From positions 868,001-932,000 of the forward strand of contig NZ_BNAR01000001.1 of NCBI RefSeq assembly GCF_014653695.1: a stretch of 64,000 nucleotides of DNA, read 5' to 3'. Under the pieces are notes generated by a model. That model did not search any database and was not told where the DNA came from. It saw only the letters and a list, made by a program, of their open reading frames with translations. This document shows positions 23,715 to 31,899 of the stretch, piece after piece; within the stretch, counting starts at the first letter, position 1; each line of letters begins with the position of its first letter. This DNA is from Lentzea cavernae. GTDB lineage: Bacteria > Actinomycetota > Actinomycetes > Mycobacteriales > Pseudonocardiaceae. The position numbers and the translations under genes are program-made.

Positions 23715-23746
23715 ACCCACCACCCGTCCGCCGTCGGGTGGTGGGT
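23715..23746 (-). terminator. Stem-loop terminator after the HPF-like gene
   Basis: A perfect 12-bp stem (ACCCACCACCCG with CGGGTGGTGGGT) around an 8-nt loop, 13 bp after the stop of the minus-strand gene at 23760. There is no T-tract, as is common in actinomycetes. Confidence 0.65.
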
Positions 23747-23759
23747 CCGGTCCCGGAAG

Positions 23760-24050
23760 TCAGTTGTGCGCGAGCACGGCCTGCATCGAGACGAGCTGCC
23801 GCCGCATGCGTTCGCGCACCAGGTCGATCACCTCGGTGACCGTGTGGCCTTCCGCGTACGCCTGCACCTCGACCCACTTGAGGTCGAGCCGGGCGTGCGC
23901 GTGGATCATGGTCTTGTCCGAGGTCAGGTTGACCCACGCGAAGTCGACGTGGTCCGGCGCGTACCGGTCCAGCGAGGCGATCCGCGCGGACGCGTAGTCC
24001 CTGGCCTGCTCGGGAATGGCCTCCGCGAGCGAGACCTGGATGTAGTCCAT
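23760..24050 (-). CDS. HPF/RaiA-like ribosome-associated protein
   Basis: A 96-residue protein resembling the S30AE/HPF fold: ARDYASARIASLDRYAP near the N-terminus, a middle beta strand with basic/His residues (MIHAHARLDLKWVEVQAYA) and a C-terminal helix ERMRRQLVSMQAV. HPF-type proteins bind the small ribosomal subunit in stationary phase. The similarity is by pattern only. ATG 24050 lies 9 nt after AGGAGG; a GTG two codons upstream is possible. A strong stem-loop follows the gene. Confidence 0.55.
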   Translation of the reverse strand: MDYIQVSLAEAIPEQARDYASARIASLDRYAPDHVDFAWVNLTSDKTMIHAHARLDLKWVEVQAYAEGHTVTEVIDLVRERMRRQLVSMQAVLAHN

Positions 24051-24168
24051 CGGCACCTGCCTCCTCAGGGACGCGCGGCAGCGCCACGCGCCTGGGCCGA
24101 CGGTACGGACCGGGCCGCGTCGCCGAAGCGGGCATTGGTCCCGACAGCGCGGGGACTTCGTCCCGACA

Positions 24169-24642
24169 TCAGGTCTTGGGAGTCAGGGAGGAGACCCTCT
24201 CGTCGAGGTCCTCCTCCGTGGGCGCGCCGGTCAGCAGTTCCACCGAGCCGTCGGTGCGCACGAACGCGAACGTCGGCTGCGCGGTGACGCCGAACCGCTT
24301 CCACACCGAGCCGTCGAGGTCCGCCAGGTGCGGGAACCCGGTCATCCGGTGGTCGCTCACGAACTTCTTCATCGCGTCGAGCTGGTCCTCCGCCGCGACA
24401 CCGACGAACTGCACCTTCCGGTGCCGTTCGGCGATCTTCGCGACCGTCTCCGCCTCGGCGTTGCAGGACGGGCACCACGGCGTCCAGAACCAGAGCACGG
24501 CGGGCTGGCCGACGAGCTTGTCACCGCGGAACTCCGCCCCGTCCAGCGTCGTGGCAGTGAACTGGAACTTCTCCGGCGTCGGCGCCTTCTCCGCGCAGCC
24601 GGCCAGCAACAGGATCCCCAGCAGCAGTCCGAGGACGCGCAC
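24169..24642 (-). CDS. TlpA/ResA-like thioredoxin lipoprotein
   Basis: A 157-residue extracytoplasmic thioredoxin-fold lipoprotein. Lipobox LLAGC (Cys near residue 16), redox motif WTPWCPSC near residue 60, cis-proline region VTAQPTFAF. It starts with GTG at 24642 behind GGGAGG. It is 6 bp downstream of the CcdA gene; CcdA-type proteins supply electrons to such thioredoxins for cytochrome c maturation or disulfide reduction outside the membrane. Confidence 0.9.
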   Translation of the reverse strand: MRVLGLLLGILLLAGCAEKAPTPEKFQFTATTLDGAEFRGDKLVGQPAVLWFWTPWCPSCNAEAETVAKIAERHRKVQFVGVAAEDQLDAMKKFVSDHRMTGFPHLADLDGSVWKRFGVTAQPTFAFVRTDGSVELLTGAPTEEDLDERVSSLTPKT

Positions 24643-24648
24643 AGGCCC

Positions 24649-25440
24649 TCACCTCCCGTCAGGGCGTACGGCCTTGCGCCTCCTCCGGTTCAGCCACCAG
24701 GCGCCGGCGACCGCGAGCACTCCGAGGAAGGGCCACGGCCCGAGCGCCGCCACGATCTGCACGAGCGTGTTCTGGAACCGCCCGGCTGCTCGGACGACCG
24801 GATCGATCGCGCTGCCGCCGGTGAGGAACAACCGCAGCTCGTAGACCCCGTAGTACGTCACGTACGCGCCCACGGCCACGAGGACGACACCGCCGATGCG
24901 ACCGACATGCGGCAGGAGTGTGCGGACGCGCGGTGCGAGCAAGGAACCCGCAACGGCCAGCACGGTGACGACGAGTCCCATGCCGAGCGCGTAGGCGAGG
25001 AACGCCATCGCGCCCGTCTGCAGTGACGCACCCACGACAGCGAGGAACGGTCCGACCGCGCACGAGAGAGAGGCGATGGCGAACGCGATGCCGTAGCCGT
25101 ACATGGACCACAGGCTCTTCGGTGCCGCCCGGAGCTTCGGCAGCCGGACGTACAGGTCCTTGCCGAGCACCAGGAGCACGCCGACGACGACCATCACGAG
25201 CCCGATCACGACGGTCACGAACGGCAGATAACGCTTGAGCGCGGCGGCGACGGGACTGACCAGAATTCCGAATGCGCCGAAGAAAGTGACGAATCCGGCT
25301 GTCATCACCAAACCGGACATAAAGGCCCTCGCGGGACTGTCCCGCGCCACGAGCGCCAAATAGGCGGGCAGCATCGCGAATCCGCACGGGTTGACCGTGG
25401 CCACCATTCCCGCGACGACCGCGAGTGCGAGCTCGTTCAC
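24649..25440 (-). CDS. ccdA: CcdA/DsbD-like cytochrome c biogenesis membrane protein
   Basis: A 263-residue CcdA-family membrane protein with six or more helices. The conserved redox cysteines lie in ATVNPCGFAMLPAYL (first helix) and SLSCAVGPFLA. It moves electrons from cytosolic thioredoxin to the outside, here to the TlpA-like lipoprotein encoded 6 bp downstream. The GTG at 25440 is chosen: TAGCCT (TANNNT) ends 7 nt upstream and no ribosome binding site exists, consistent with a leaderless mRNA. Divergent from dedA with a 23-bp gap. Confidence 0.88.
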   Translation of the reverse strand: MNELALAVVAGMVATVNPCGFAMLPAYLALVARDSPARAFMSGLVMTAGFVTFFGAFGILVSPVAAALKRYLPFVTVVIGLVMVVVGVLLVLGKDLYVRLPKLRAAPKSLWSMYGYGIAFAIASLSCAVGPFLAVVGASLQTGAMAFLAYALGMGLVVTVLAVAGSLLAPRVRTLLPHVGRIGGVVLVAVGAYVTYYGVYELRLFLTGGSAIDPVVRAAGRFQNTLVQIVAALGPWPFLGVLAVAGAWWLNRRRRKAVRPDGR

Positions 25441-25463
25441 GACGCTGAGGCTAGAGTTGCGAT
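25441..25463. promoter_or_regulatory. Overlapping divergent leaderless promoters, ccdA and dedA
   Basis: The minus-strand TAGCCT (25448-25453) ends 7 nt before the ccdA GTG. The plus-strand TAGAGT (25452-25457) ends 6 nt before the dedA GTG. The two hexamers share two base pairs, so the promoters should be mutually exclusive. Confidence 0.5.
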
Positions 25464-26117
25464 GTGCCGGTCGAACAGTGGCTCGAAGCCATCCCACCCC
25501 TGCTCGTGTACGCGATCGTCGGCCTGGTGATCGGCTTCGAATCCCTCGGAATCCCCCTGCCGGGCGAGATCGTGCTGGTCACGGCGTCGTTGCTGGCATC
25601 GCAGCACGACGAGCTCAGCCCGTTGTGGATCGGCGTGTGGGCGACCGCGGGCGCCATCATCGGCGACAACTTCGGTTACCTGATCGGACGGCGCGGCGGA
25701 CCGCGGCTGTTCGCGTGGATGGGCCGGAAATTCCCCAAGCACTTCGGCGAAACACAGCTGGACCACGCCCGCCGCGTGTTCCAGAAACGCGGTGCGTGGG
25801 CCGTGTTCTTCGGCCGGTTCGTGGCACTGCTGCGCATTCTCGCCGGACCGCTCGCCGGGTCGATGCACATGAGTTACGGCAAGTTCCTGGTGGCGAACGC
25901 TTTGGGCGGCATCGTCTGGGCGGGCGGCACGACCGCGGCCGTGTACTACCTCGGCGTGGTGGCCGAGAAGTGGTTGAAGGGCTTCTCCTACGCGGGACTG
26001 GCGATCGCCGTGGTGTTCGGTGTCGCCGGGATCTTCATCGTGAAGCGGCGGCTCGCGAAGGCGGCCGAGAAGGCCGAGGAAGAAGAGCCCGCGAACGAGG
26101 TCACGCCGGCGGTGTGA
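25464..26117 (+). CDS. DedA family membrane protein
   Basis: A 217-residue DedA (SNARE-associated/VTT domain) protein with about four to five membrane segments. Conserved features are FESLGIPLPGEIVL, GDNFGYLIGRRGG and FFGRFVALLRILAGPLAGS (in part: GRFVALLRILAGPLAG). DedA proteins act in lipid-carrier recycling and membrane homeostasis. The C-terminus is a charged Glu/Lys/Ala tail. Start GTG 25464 is predicted leaderless. Confidence 0.92.
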   Translation: MPVEQWLEAIPPLLVYAIVGLVIGFESLGIPLPGEIVLVTASLLASQHDELSPLWIGVWATAGAIIGDNFGYLIGRRGGPRLFAWMGRKFPKHFGETQLDHARRVFQKRGAWAVFFGRFVALLRILAGPLAGSMHMSYGKFLVANALGGIVWAGGTTAAVYYLGVVAEKWLKGFSYAGLAIAVVFGVAGIFIVKRRLAKAAEKAEEEEPANEVTPAV

Positions 26118-26133
26118 GCCCGCCGGCACGCCG

Positions 26134-27723
26134 CTAGCCCTTCGGCTGCGCCACGACGAGCACCGGCGTTCCGGAGACCTCGAGCGCGTCGCCCACGCGG
26201 ACCGGACGGCCGGTGCCGTCGAGGCCGCGCACCTCCTCGGCGTTCGGCGGGAACGACGTCGTCGCGGTGCCTTCGTGCGTCCAGCGGATCGTGAGCAGCC
26301 GCCCGTCGTCCGCGGTGAACTGACACTGCCAGACGTTGGCGGGCAGGCCGATGGCGAGCCCCTGACCGCACGACCTCGTCGTGGCTCGGATGAGCCACCG
26401 TTGGAGCTCCTCCACCGCGAGCGCGGCACGGGTGGGCGGACTGCCGACGGCCTGCAGCGCGAGGGGCAGGCGATCGCTGCCCCAGTTGTAGAAGTAGGTG
26501 CGTTCGAGGCCGAACTCCGAGCCGTAGATCGCCACCAGGTAGAAGCGCGTGGCGTAGTCGACCGCGCGTTGCTCGTCCAGCTGCTCTTCGCGCACGTACT
26601 CGTAGGTGACACCGGTGTTCCACAGGCGCGGGTGGACGCCGGCGTCGTGCAGCACGCCGTCGATCTGCCGCAGCAGGCCGACCATGGTCTCCGGCGGGTC
26701 GGCCGCCTGCCGCTGGTGCAGGTTGAGGCCCGCGACGTCGCAGTGGTCGTAACCGCGCAACTCGGCGAACCGGCGCAGCACGGCGCGGCCCTCGTCGGTC
26801 CACGACCTGGCCATCGACGGGCACACCACGTCCGCCCGCGGGTCGGCGTCCTTCACGGCGCGCCCGGCCAGCTTCGTCATCTCGACCAGGGTCTCCGTGG
26901 AACCGGAGAAGTAGCGCTCGTCGTTGGCGTGGACCCACACCTCGTACGCGTCGATGCGACCCTTGTAGCGGTTCGCGACGGCGCTGACGAACCGCGCCCA
27001 CACGGCCAGGTCGTCGGGCGGCGCGCTGCGGGAACCGTCGCCGTACGGCGCTTTCGGCCCGTTCGGGGCGGCCCACGCCGGCGTGCCGCCGAACACCAGC
27101 GTCTTCGGCAGGCCCGCTTTCTCCGCACCGGCGACGAGCCGGTCGAGGACGGTCCACTCGTAGGCGCCGGGCTGCGGCTGCAGCCTCGCCCACCGCGTGC
27201 CGCTGTCCCAGAACCTCAGACCGCCGACCTGGAACGACGGCATCACCCCGCTCGACGAGGACGCCGTCACGCCGAACAGCGACGGCGCCAGCGGCCGTTC
27301 GCGCTGCCACGACGGCCCGGCGACCCGCTGCTGCGCGGGCGCGGTGCCGACGTCCGCCCCGCTGGCCGCCAGCGACGCGAGGACGAGCACCAGGACGAGC
27401 CCCGCGGCCACCGCGGAAAAGGCGCGCGAACGGGGACGCCTGCGGGATTCCGGCGCCTGTTGCACGATTTCCGGAACAACGACCTGACCGGTCGCCGCCC
27501 TCCATTGCGCCAGCAGTTCGACCAGTTCCTCGTCGCCCGCCGAACACGCCGCGGCGATTCCGACCACGGTCTGGTAATCCGGCGGAACAGTCGCCCCCGA
27601 GCAATACCTGTGCAGTGTCGAACTGCTGATGTGCGACTTTCTTCCCAGTTCCGCATAGCTCAGCCCGCTGCGCTGCTTGAGCGCCGCCAGATGGGCCGCG
27701 AGCTCTCCCCTGCCTTCCGGCAC
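26134..27723 (-). CDS. XRE HTH - transmembrane - glycoside-hydrolase-like protein
   Basis: A 529-residue chimera. Residues ~8-62 form an XRE/Cro HTH (LSYAELGRKSHISSSTLHRY). A proline/arginine linker leads to a membrane helix at about 100-120 (AVAAGLVLVLVLASLAAS). The outside part (150-460) is a TIM-barrel like GH39/GH5 proteins: RWARLQPQPGAYEWTVLD, VFGGTPAWAAP, YDHCDVAGLNLH. The acid/base motif WNEP reads WVHAN and the nucleophile motif WxTE reads LWNTG, so catalysis is unlikely; glycan sensing is an inference. GTG 27723 follows GGGGAGGG. Confidence 0.72.
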   Translation of the reverse strand: MPEGRGELAAHLAALKQRSGLSYAELGRKSHISSSTLHRYCSGATVPPDYQTVVGIAAACSAGDEELVELLAQWRAATGQVVVPEIVQQAPESRRRPRSRAFSAVAAGLVLVLVLASLAASGADVGTAPAQQRVAGPSWQRERPLAPSLFGVTASSSSGVMPSFQVGGLRFWDSGTRWARLQPQPGAYEWTVLDRLVAGAEKAGLPKTLVFGGTPAWAAPNGPKAPYGDGSRSAPPDDLAVWARFVSAVANRYKGRIDAYEVWVHANDERYFSGSTETLVEMTKLAGRAVKDADPRADVVCPSMARSWTDEGRAVLRRFAELRGYDHCDVAGLNLHQRQAADPPETMVGLLRQIDGVLHDAGVHPRLWNTGVTYEYVREEQLDEQRAVDYATRFYLVAIYGSEFGLERTYFYNWGSDRLPLALQAVGSPPTRAALAVEELQRWLIRATTRSCGQGLAIGLPANVWQCQFTADDGRLLTIRWTHEGTATTSFPPNAEEVRGLDGTGRPVRVGDALEVSGTPVLVVAQPKG

Positions 27724-27972
27724 ACCTACCGCCCTCCCCAAGCCTTCGGTGTCGCGGGCCAGTATGGCAGCCGTCCCACGCGCGGAGATATCGCCTGGTC
27801 AGCACGTGTCAGACCATGTCGGGACGGTGGCGTGTTGCCCGGTTGCGGCACACGTCGGCATTGTTGCCCTGGCCGCACTCGGGGGATTTCGCACGAATCA
27901 TTTCCCGGTGCCGATGTGTTCATCGCGGGCGCCGGAACGGCCGAAGCGGATCTACTGCTCTGGAGGACTCCG

Positions 27973-28446
27973 TTGTCGCCGTTCGAAGTGACGCTTCTCC
28001 GACTCGCCAAGTCGGTGGTGGTCGCGGCGTTGGTGCTCACCGCGGCACCGGTGGTCGCCACCGCGGCACCGCAGGCCGAGTCGTTGTACTGGATCAGGTT
28101 CGCGGACAACTTCGCCCGATGCCTGGACTCCAACGCCGGCGGCGACGTGTACACCCACAGCTGCCAGGACAGGAACGACCACCAGAAGTGGGACAACTAC
28201 ACCCCCGGCAAGTTCAGGAACAAGAAGACCGGCCTGTGCCTCGCCGGTGGGAAGTCGTCGGTGTTCACCACCTCCTGCACGGTCAACGCGACCGACTGGA
28301 GGACGTCGTCCGCGACGAAGAAGCGCTTCACCAACGTGTCGACCGGTCTGTGCCTGCACAACCAGGGCGGCCACGGACAAGCTGTCGGACTGCGGGCCTG
28401 CCAGTCGGGGACCGCGTACTGGACCACGACGAAGCTCAGGAGCTGA
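27973..28446 (+). CDS. Secreted RICIN-type beta-trefoil protein
   Basis: A 157-residue secreted protein. TTG start at 27973 follows GGAGG by 6 nt; the signal peptide ends near residue 33 (VVATAA). The mature part is a single R-type lectin trefoil with repeating Cys and QxW-like motifs (HQKWDNY, NATDWRT, TAYWTTT) and LCL/CLD segments (FARCLDSN, KTGLCLAGG, STGLCLHNQ). Such domains bind sugars on polysaccharides or cell surfaces. No catalytic domain is attached. An inverted repeat after the stop probably terminates transcription. Confidence 0.78.
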   Translation: MSPFEVTLLRLAKSVVVAALVLTAAPVVATAAPQAESLYWIRFADNFARCLDSNAGGDVYTHSCQDRNDHQKWDNYTPGKFRNKKTGLCLAGGKSSVFTTSCTVNATDWRTSSATKKRFTNVSTGLCLHNQGGHGQAVGLRACQSGTAYWTTTKLRS

Positions 28447-28514
28447 CCGGCCGGCGGGGGCCCGGCGAGCACGACGCGCCGTAGCGGCCATGCCCCGGCC
28501 GCACGCCGTCATGA

Positions 28515-28565
28515 ACGCGTGGAGCCAGGATGAGCCTTGGGGGTGTTCATCCTGGCTTCACGCGT
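28515..28565 (+). terminator. Imperfect long stem-loop after the RICIN gene
   Basis: Arms of about 19 bp (ACGCGTGGAGCCAGGATGAG and its near complement ending CACGCGT) pair with two mismatches around a loop of about 10 nt, about 70 bp after the RICIN stop. Confidence 0.55.
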
Positions 28566-28836
28566 GCTCGCCGTCCGGACAGAAGCACGCGATCGCCGCC
28601 GGGCGGACGACCGCGCGGAGGAACCGGTTCCCCTCCCGGTCCACGTCACGCAGAGCGACCGCCGTCCTGATCCAGAACCGGACGCCGCGCACGGATCGAT
28701 GCCGCTCAGAACCCCTGACACAGCCGCGAAAGCGATCAAGGAACACCCGGACTCCGTTGCCGGGCAAAGCTCAACGCCGATCATTCACCTGACCGATCTG
28801 TCGGACACGTCTTGTGGTGCGCCGATTACGCGCGGT

Positions 28837-28850
28837 ATGGTCTAGACCTT
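28837..28850. promoter_or_regulatory. DasR-like (dre) operator ATGGTCTAGACCTT
   Basis: The 10-bp palindrome GGTCTAGACC (28839-28848) matches the core of the DasR response element, the GntR-family regulator that senses N-acetylglucosamine derivatives. It lies 57 bp upstream of a chitin-active LPMO gene, the expected target class. Confidence 0.65.
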
Positions 28851-28905
28851 CAATCGCCGCCGCGATGTAACGGGAGTACGCACACATCAAGGCAAAGGAA
28901 CTCAC

Positions 28906-29424
28906 ATGAAGATTGGACGCAGGGTTGCGGCCGCCATGGCCGGCGTTCTCGCTGCACCGGTGATCGTCGTGGCTCTCCCGACCGGCACGGCGTTCGCACA
29001 CGGGTACATCTCCTCACCTCCCAGCCGCCAGGCGCAGTGCGCCAACGGCACGGTGAAGGACTGCGGCGCGATCCAGTGGGAGCCGCAGTCGGTCGAGGGC
29101 CCGAAGGGCCTGCAGAGCTGTCACGCCAACCTGTCGCACTTCTCCGTGCTGAGCAACGACAGCAAGGGCTGGCGGGTCACCGGCACCAGCCGCACGGTGA
29201 CGTTCAACTGGGTGTTCACCGCGCGGCACCGCACGGCGGACTACGTCTACTACGTGGACGGCCGCAAGGTCGCGACGTTCAGCGGCAACAACCAGCAGCC
29301 GCCGGCCACGGTGCAGCACAGCGTCAACGTGGGCTCCGCCGGCAAGCACAAGGTCCTGGCCGTGTGGAACATCGGCGACACCGCCAACGCGTTCTACTCC
29401 TGCATCGACATCAACGCGAGCTGA
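28906..29424 (+). CDS. AA10 lytic polysaccharide monooxygenase (chitin-binding protein)
   Basis: A 172-residue secreted AA10 enzyme. Signal cleavage after AFA exposes the copper-binding His1 (HGYISSPPSRQAQC). The second histidine of the brace is in FTARHRTADY. The conserved end is VWNIGDTANAFYSCIDI, with the axial Phe. It is the single-domain minimal form, with no carbohydrate-binding module. It oxidatively cleaves chitin or cellulose outside the cell. A DasR-like site upstream argues for chitin. It ends one base before the convergent DUF1992 stop. Confidence 0.93.
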   Translation: MKIGRRVAAAMAGVLAAPVIVVALPTGTAFAHGYISSPPSRQAQCANGTVKDCGAIQWEPQSVEGPKGLQSCHANLSHFSVLSNDSKGWRVTGTSRTVTFNWVFTARHRTADYVYYVDGRKVATFSGNNQQPPATVQHSVNVGSAGKHKVLAVWNIGDTANAFYSCIDINAS

Positions 29425-29832
29425 TCACTGACCGCGTGGGATCCCCTTCCTCTCACGCAGCAGCTCCTCGACGTCGAACGGCATGAGGTTCAAAGGCGGT
29501 CCGGACAACGGTTTCCGCAGTGCGTCGAGGATCTCCGCGTTCATCTCACCGATGATCGCGCGCGCCTCGTCGTCGGTCCTGGCCGCCAGGGCACGTGCCC
29601 TGGCGGTCTCGGCCTGCTTGCGCAGGACCAGGGAAGGGGGCAACCCTGTCGTGCCCTCTTCCTCCCTGACCTTCCTCCTGATCCACCAGTCCTCGTCGTG
29701 CGGCCCGCCCGCGCCGGGCAACGGTTTTCCGGCGCTCGGCAGATTGTCGAACTCACCTCGTTCCTGGGCCTCGCGGATCTGCTTGTCGATCCACGACTCG
29801 AAGCCCATTCCCGCTGGTTTCCGTTGTGTCAC
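29425..29832 (-). CDS. DUF1992 domain protein
   Basis: A 135-residue protein of the DUF1992 (DnaJ-homologue C28-like) family, recognised by ESWIDKQIREAQERGEFDNL and the following GKPLPG. It is cytosolic and largely helical. GTG start at 29832 follows AGGAGG by about 8 nt and overlaps the stop of the aminopeptidase gene (GTGA), so the two are coupled. Function unknown. Confidence 0.85.
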   Translation of the reverse strand: MTQRKPAGMGFESWIDKQIREAQERGEFDNLPSAGKPLPGAGGPHDEDWWIRRKVREEEGTTGLPPSLVLRKQAETARARALAARTDDEARAIIGEMNAEILDALRKPLSGPPLNLMPFDVEELLRERKGIPRGQ

Positions 29833-30746
29833 GGGGAGAACCTCCTGACCGCGGTCCCGATCGCCTCCGCGAAGGCGGGGCTGCCCTTGTGGCCACTGTC
29901 GTCCACGAGGGTCAGCTCGGCGTCCGGCCACGCCTGTGCGAGCGCGTGGGCCGTGTCCGCCGGGCAGCTCATGTCACGGCGGCCGTGGATCAGCGTGGCC
30001 GGGATGCCGGCGAGCTCGCCCGCACCGCCCAGCAGGTCGTCCACGAAGCCGTGGTTCGCGTAGTAGTGCGCGATGATCCGCACGAGCGCGATCACGTCGG
30101 CGGAGGCCCTGCCGGCGAAGACGTCGGGTTTGCCGAAGTTCTCCAGCGACAGCACCGCGTCCTCCCAGCGGCACCATTCGAGCGCGGCCTGTTCCCGCAC
30201 GGCCGGGTCCGGGCTCTCCATCAGGTCCGCGTACGCCCGCACGACGTCCGGCGCGCCGCCCGCGTGGGCGCTGAACCGGGCCCAGGCTTCCGGGAAGAAC
30301 CGGGAAACGCCCTTGTAGAGCCAGTCCACCTCGCGCTGCGACGACAGCGTGACGGCGATGAGGATCATCTCCGAGACGCGCCCTGGGTGCCGTTGCGCGT
30401 AGGCGACCGCGAGCGTGGTGCCCCAGGAACCGCCGTACAGCAACCACTTCTCGATGCCGAGGTGCTCGCGGAGCTTCTCCATGTCGGCGATCAGGTGCTC
30501 GGTCGTGTTGACGCCCATGTCCGCGGCCGGGTCGCTCGCGTGCGGGGTGCTCAGGCCGCAGCCGCGCTGGTGGAAGATCACGATGCGGAACTTCTCGGCG
30601 TCGAGCGACTTCCGCGCGCCCCCGGCCGGGGCGCCGGGACCTCCGTGCAGGAACACGGCGGGCTTGCCGGCGGGGTTGCCGACGGTCTCCCAGTAGACCT
30701 GGTTGCCGTCGCCGACGTCGAGCACGCCGTGCGCGTAGGGCTCCAT
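29829..30746 (-). CDS. pip: Proline iminopeptidase (S33 alpha/beta hydrolase)
   Basis: A 305-residue S33 peptidase that removes N-terminal proline. The oxyanion region is FLHGGPGAPAG, the nucleophile elbow GGSWGTTLA (Ser near residue 103), with acid and base in HGRRDMSCP and DDSGHKG. The segment usually written DQRGCGRST reads HQRGCGLST here. ATG 30746 (MEPYAHG) is chosen: TAGGCT lies 7 nt upstream, suggesting a leaderless transcript. First gene of a pair with DUF1992. Confidence 0.9.
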   Translation of the reverse strand: MEPYAHGVLDVGDGNQVYWETVGNPAGKPAVFLHGGPGAPAGGARKSLDAEKFRIVIFHQRGCGLSTPHASDPAADMGVNTTEHLIADMEKLREHLGIEKWLLYGGSWGTTLAVAYAQRHPGRVSEMILIAVTLSSQREVDWLYKGVSRFFPEAWARFSAHAGGAPDVVRAYADLMESPDPAVREQAALEWCRWEDAVLSLENFGKPDVFAGRASADVIALVRIIAHYYANHGFVDDLLGGAGELAGIPATLIHGRRDMSCPADTAHALAQAWPDAELTLVDDSGHKGSPAFAEAIGTAVRRFSP

Positions 30747-30753
30747 GACCCCG

Positions 30754-30759
30754 AGCCTA
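30754..30759 (-). promoter_or_regulatory. Predicted -10 of a leaderless mRNA (pip)
   Basis: Minus-strand TAGGCT (TANNNT) ends 7 nt before the ATG at 30746. Confidence 0.45.
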
Positions 30760-30825
30760 GCGACCCGCACCGACAGCGGCTTCCAGGTCGGTCTGCGGGA
30801 CGCCGGACATGGCTTCCCACAACAG

Positions 30826-30867
30826 AAAACGGCCCGTGCGGTGCTGAGCACGCGCAACGGGCCGCTT
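30826..30867 (-). terminator. Rho-independent terminator after the siderophore-binding gene
   Basis: On the minus strand, CGGCCCGT and ACGGGCCG pair around a 19-nt loop and are followed by TTTTCTGTT, a classical stem plus T-tract, 27 bp after the stop at 30891. Confidence 0.75.
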
Positions 30868-30890
30868 TCTGGGGCAGCGTCAGGACCGGG

Positions 30891-31883
30891 CTACTTCGCC
30901 AGCACCTGGTCCAGCTGGTCGGCCAGCTTGGTCATGATCCCGGCGTATGAGGAGTAGCTCAGCGGGGCGACCGCGTTCCACTCCACGAACCGGCCGGCCT
31001 GCACGGCGGGCAGCCCCTGGAAGACCGGGTGGCCCTCCTTCATCTTCTCCGGGCTGAGCACGTGCTGGCGCGTGTCCCACATGATCACGTGCTCCTTGTA
31101 CGTGCCGGAGTTCTCCCACGACAGCGACTGGAAGTAACCGCCGCCCTCGGTATCGGGCTTGTCCGGCGTGAGCAGCGGCAGGCCGAGCTCCTCGACGTAC
31201 CAGTCGAGGTCGGGGTTGCGGGCGGGGACGGCCACGTAGAAGAGCTTCGGGTCCGCGCCGATCACCTGGATCTTCTGGTTCGCGTCCGTCATCTTCTTGC
31301 CGATGGCCTTGAGCCTGTCGGCGGCCTTGGTGAACGCCTCCTCGTCGGACTTCACCTTCGCGGCGCCGACGTCGGCGCCCAGCGACTGGGCGAGGTCCTT
31401 GAAGCGCTTGATGCCGTCCGGCAGCTGGATCTTCGACTGGCCGATGCCGACGGTCGGGGCGATCTTGGAGACCTTCTCCTCGAACTCGGCGGTGAGGTGC
31501 CAGAGCCCGGAGACCTCGGGGTAGTAGCCGGCGACGACCAGGTCGGCGTTCAGCGCGGCGAACTTCTCGAAGTCGATCTCGCCGTAACCGGGACCGGTGA
31601 CGTCGGTGACCTTGCTCGGGTCGATGCTGCCGGCCTCGGGGTCGGTCGTGCCGTCCGCGCGCTTGAGCGGGCCGAACGTGCCGACGACGTTGATGCCGTA
31701 GTCCTTGAGGGCACCCGCGGCGGACACCTGCGCGACGACGCGCTCCGGCCTCTTCTCCGCGGTGACCTCCTTACCGCGATCGTCCTTGAAGGACCACTGG
31801 CCACTTCCCTGCTCCGTGGGAGCGTTTCCACCGCACCCGGCCACAAGGCCGAGCAGCAGAACCGCGGCGACTGTCCTGCGCAC
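30891..31883 (-). CDS. Iron-siderophore ABC transporter binding lipoprotein
   Basis: A 330-residue FepB/FhuD-type binding lipoprotein. Lipobox LVAGC (Cys near residue 17), FKDDRGKEVTAEKRPERVVA at the start of the fold, IDFEKFAALNADLVVAGYYP and a C-terminal helical lobe. It captures ferric siderophore for a FecCD-type importer that is not in this window. GTG 31883 follows GGAGG by 7 nt. An IdeR/DmdR1-type iron box lies just upstream, so it should be repressed by iron. Confidence 0.9.
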   Translation of the reverse strand: MRRTVAAVLLLGLVAGCGGNAPTEQGSGQWSFKDDRGKEVTAEKRPERVVAQVSAAGALKDYGINVVGTFGPLKRADGTTDPEAGSIDPSKVTDVTGPGYGEIDFEKFAALNADLVVAGYYPEVSGLWHLTAEFEEKVSKIAPTVGIGQSKIQLPDGIKRFKDLAQSLGADVGAAKVKSDEEAFTKAADRLKAIGKKMTDANQKIQVIGADPKLFYVAVPARNPDLDWYVEELGLPLLTPDKPDTEGGGYFQSLSWENSGTYKEHVIMWDTRQHVLSPEKMKEGHPVFQGLPAVQAGRFVEWNAVAPLSYSSYAGIMTKLADQLDQVLAK

Positions 31884-31899
31884 CTGTCCACCTCCTGAT

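Larger units (their letters stand above)
28447..28905. other. 459-bp intergenic region
   Basis: It holds an inverted-repeat terminator for the RICIN gene (28515-28565) and a DasR-like palindrome (28839-28848) before the LPMO gene. Short open frames of 60-100 codons on both strands show no family resemblance or ribosome binding site, and I do not call them genes. Confidence 0.6.

Noticed and set aside
28537-28845. A 102-codon open frame between the RICIN and LPMO genes
   Set aside because: No ribosome binding site, no family likeness, and it overlaps the RICIN terminator and the DasR-like site.
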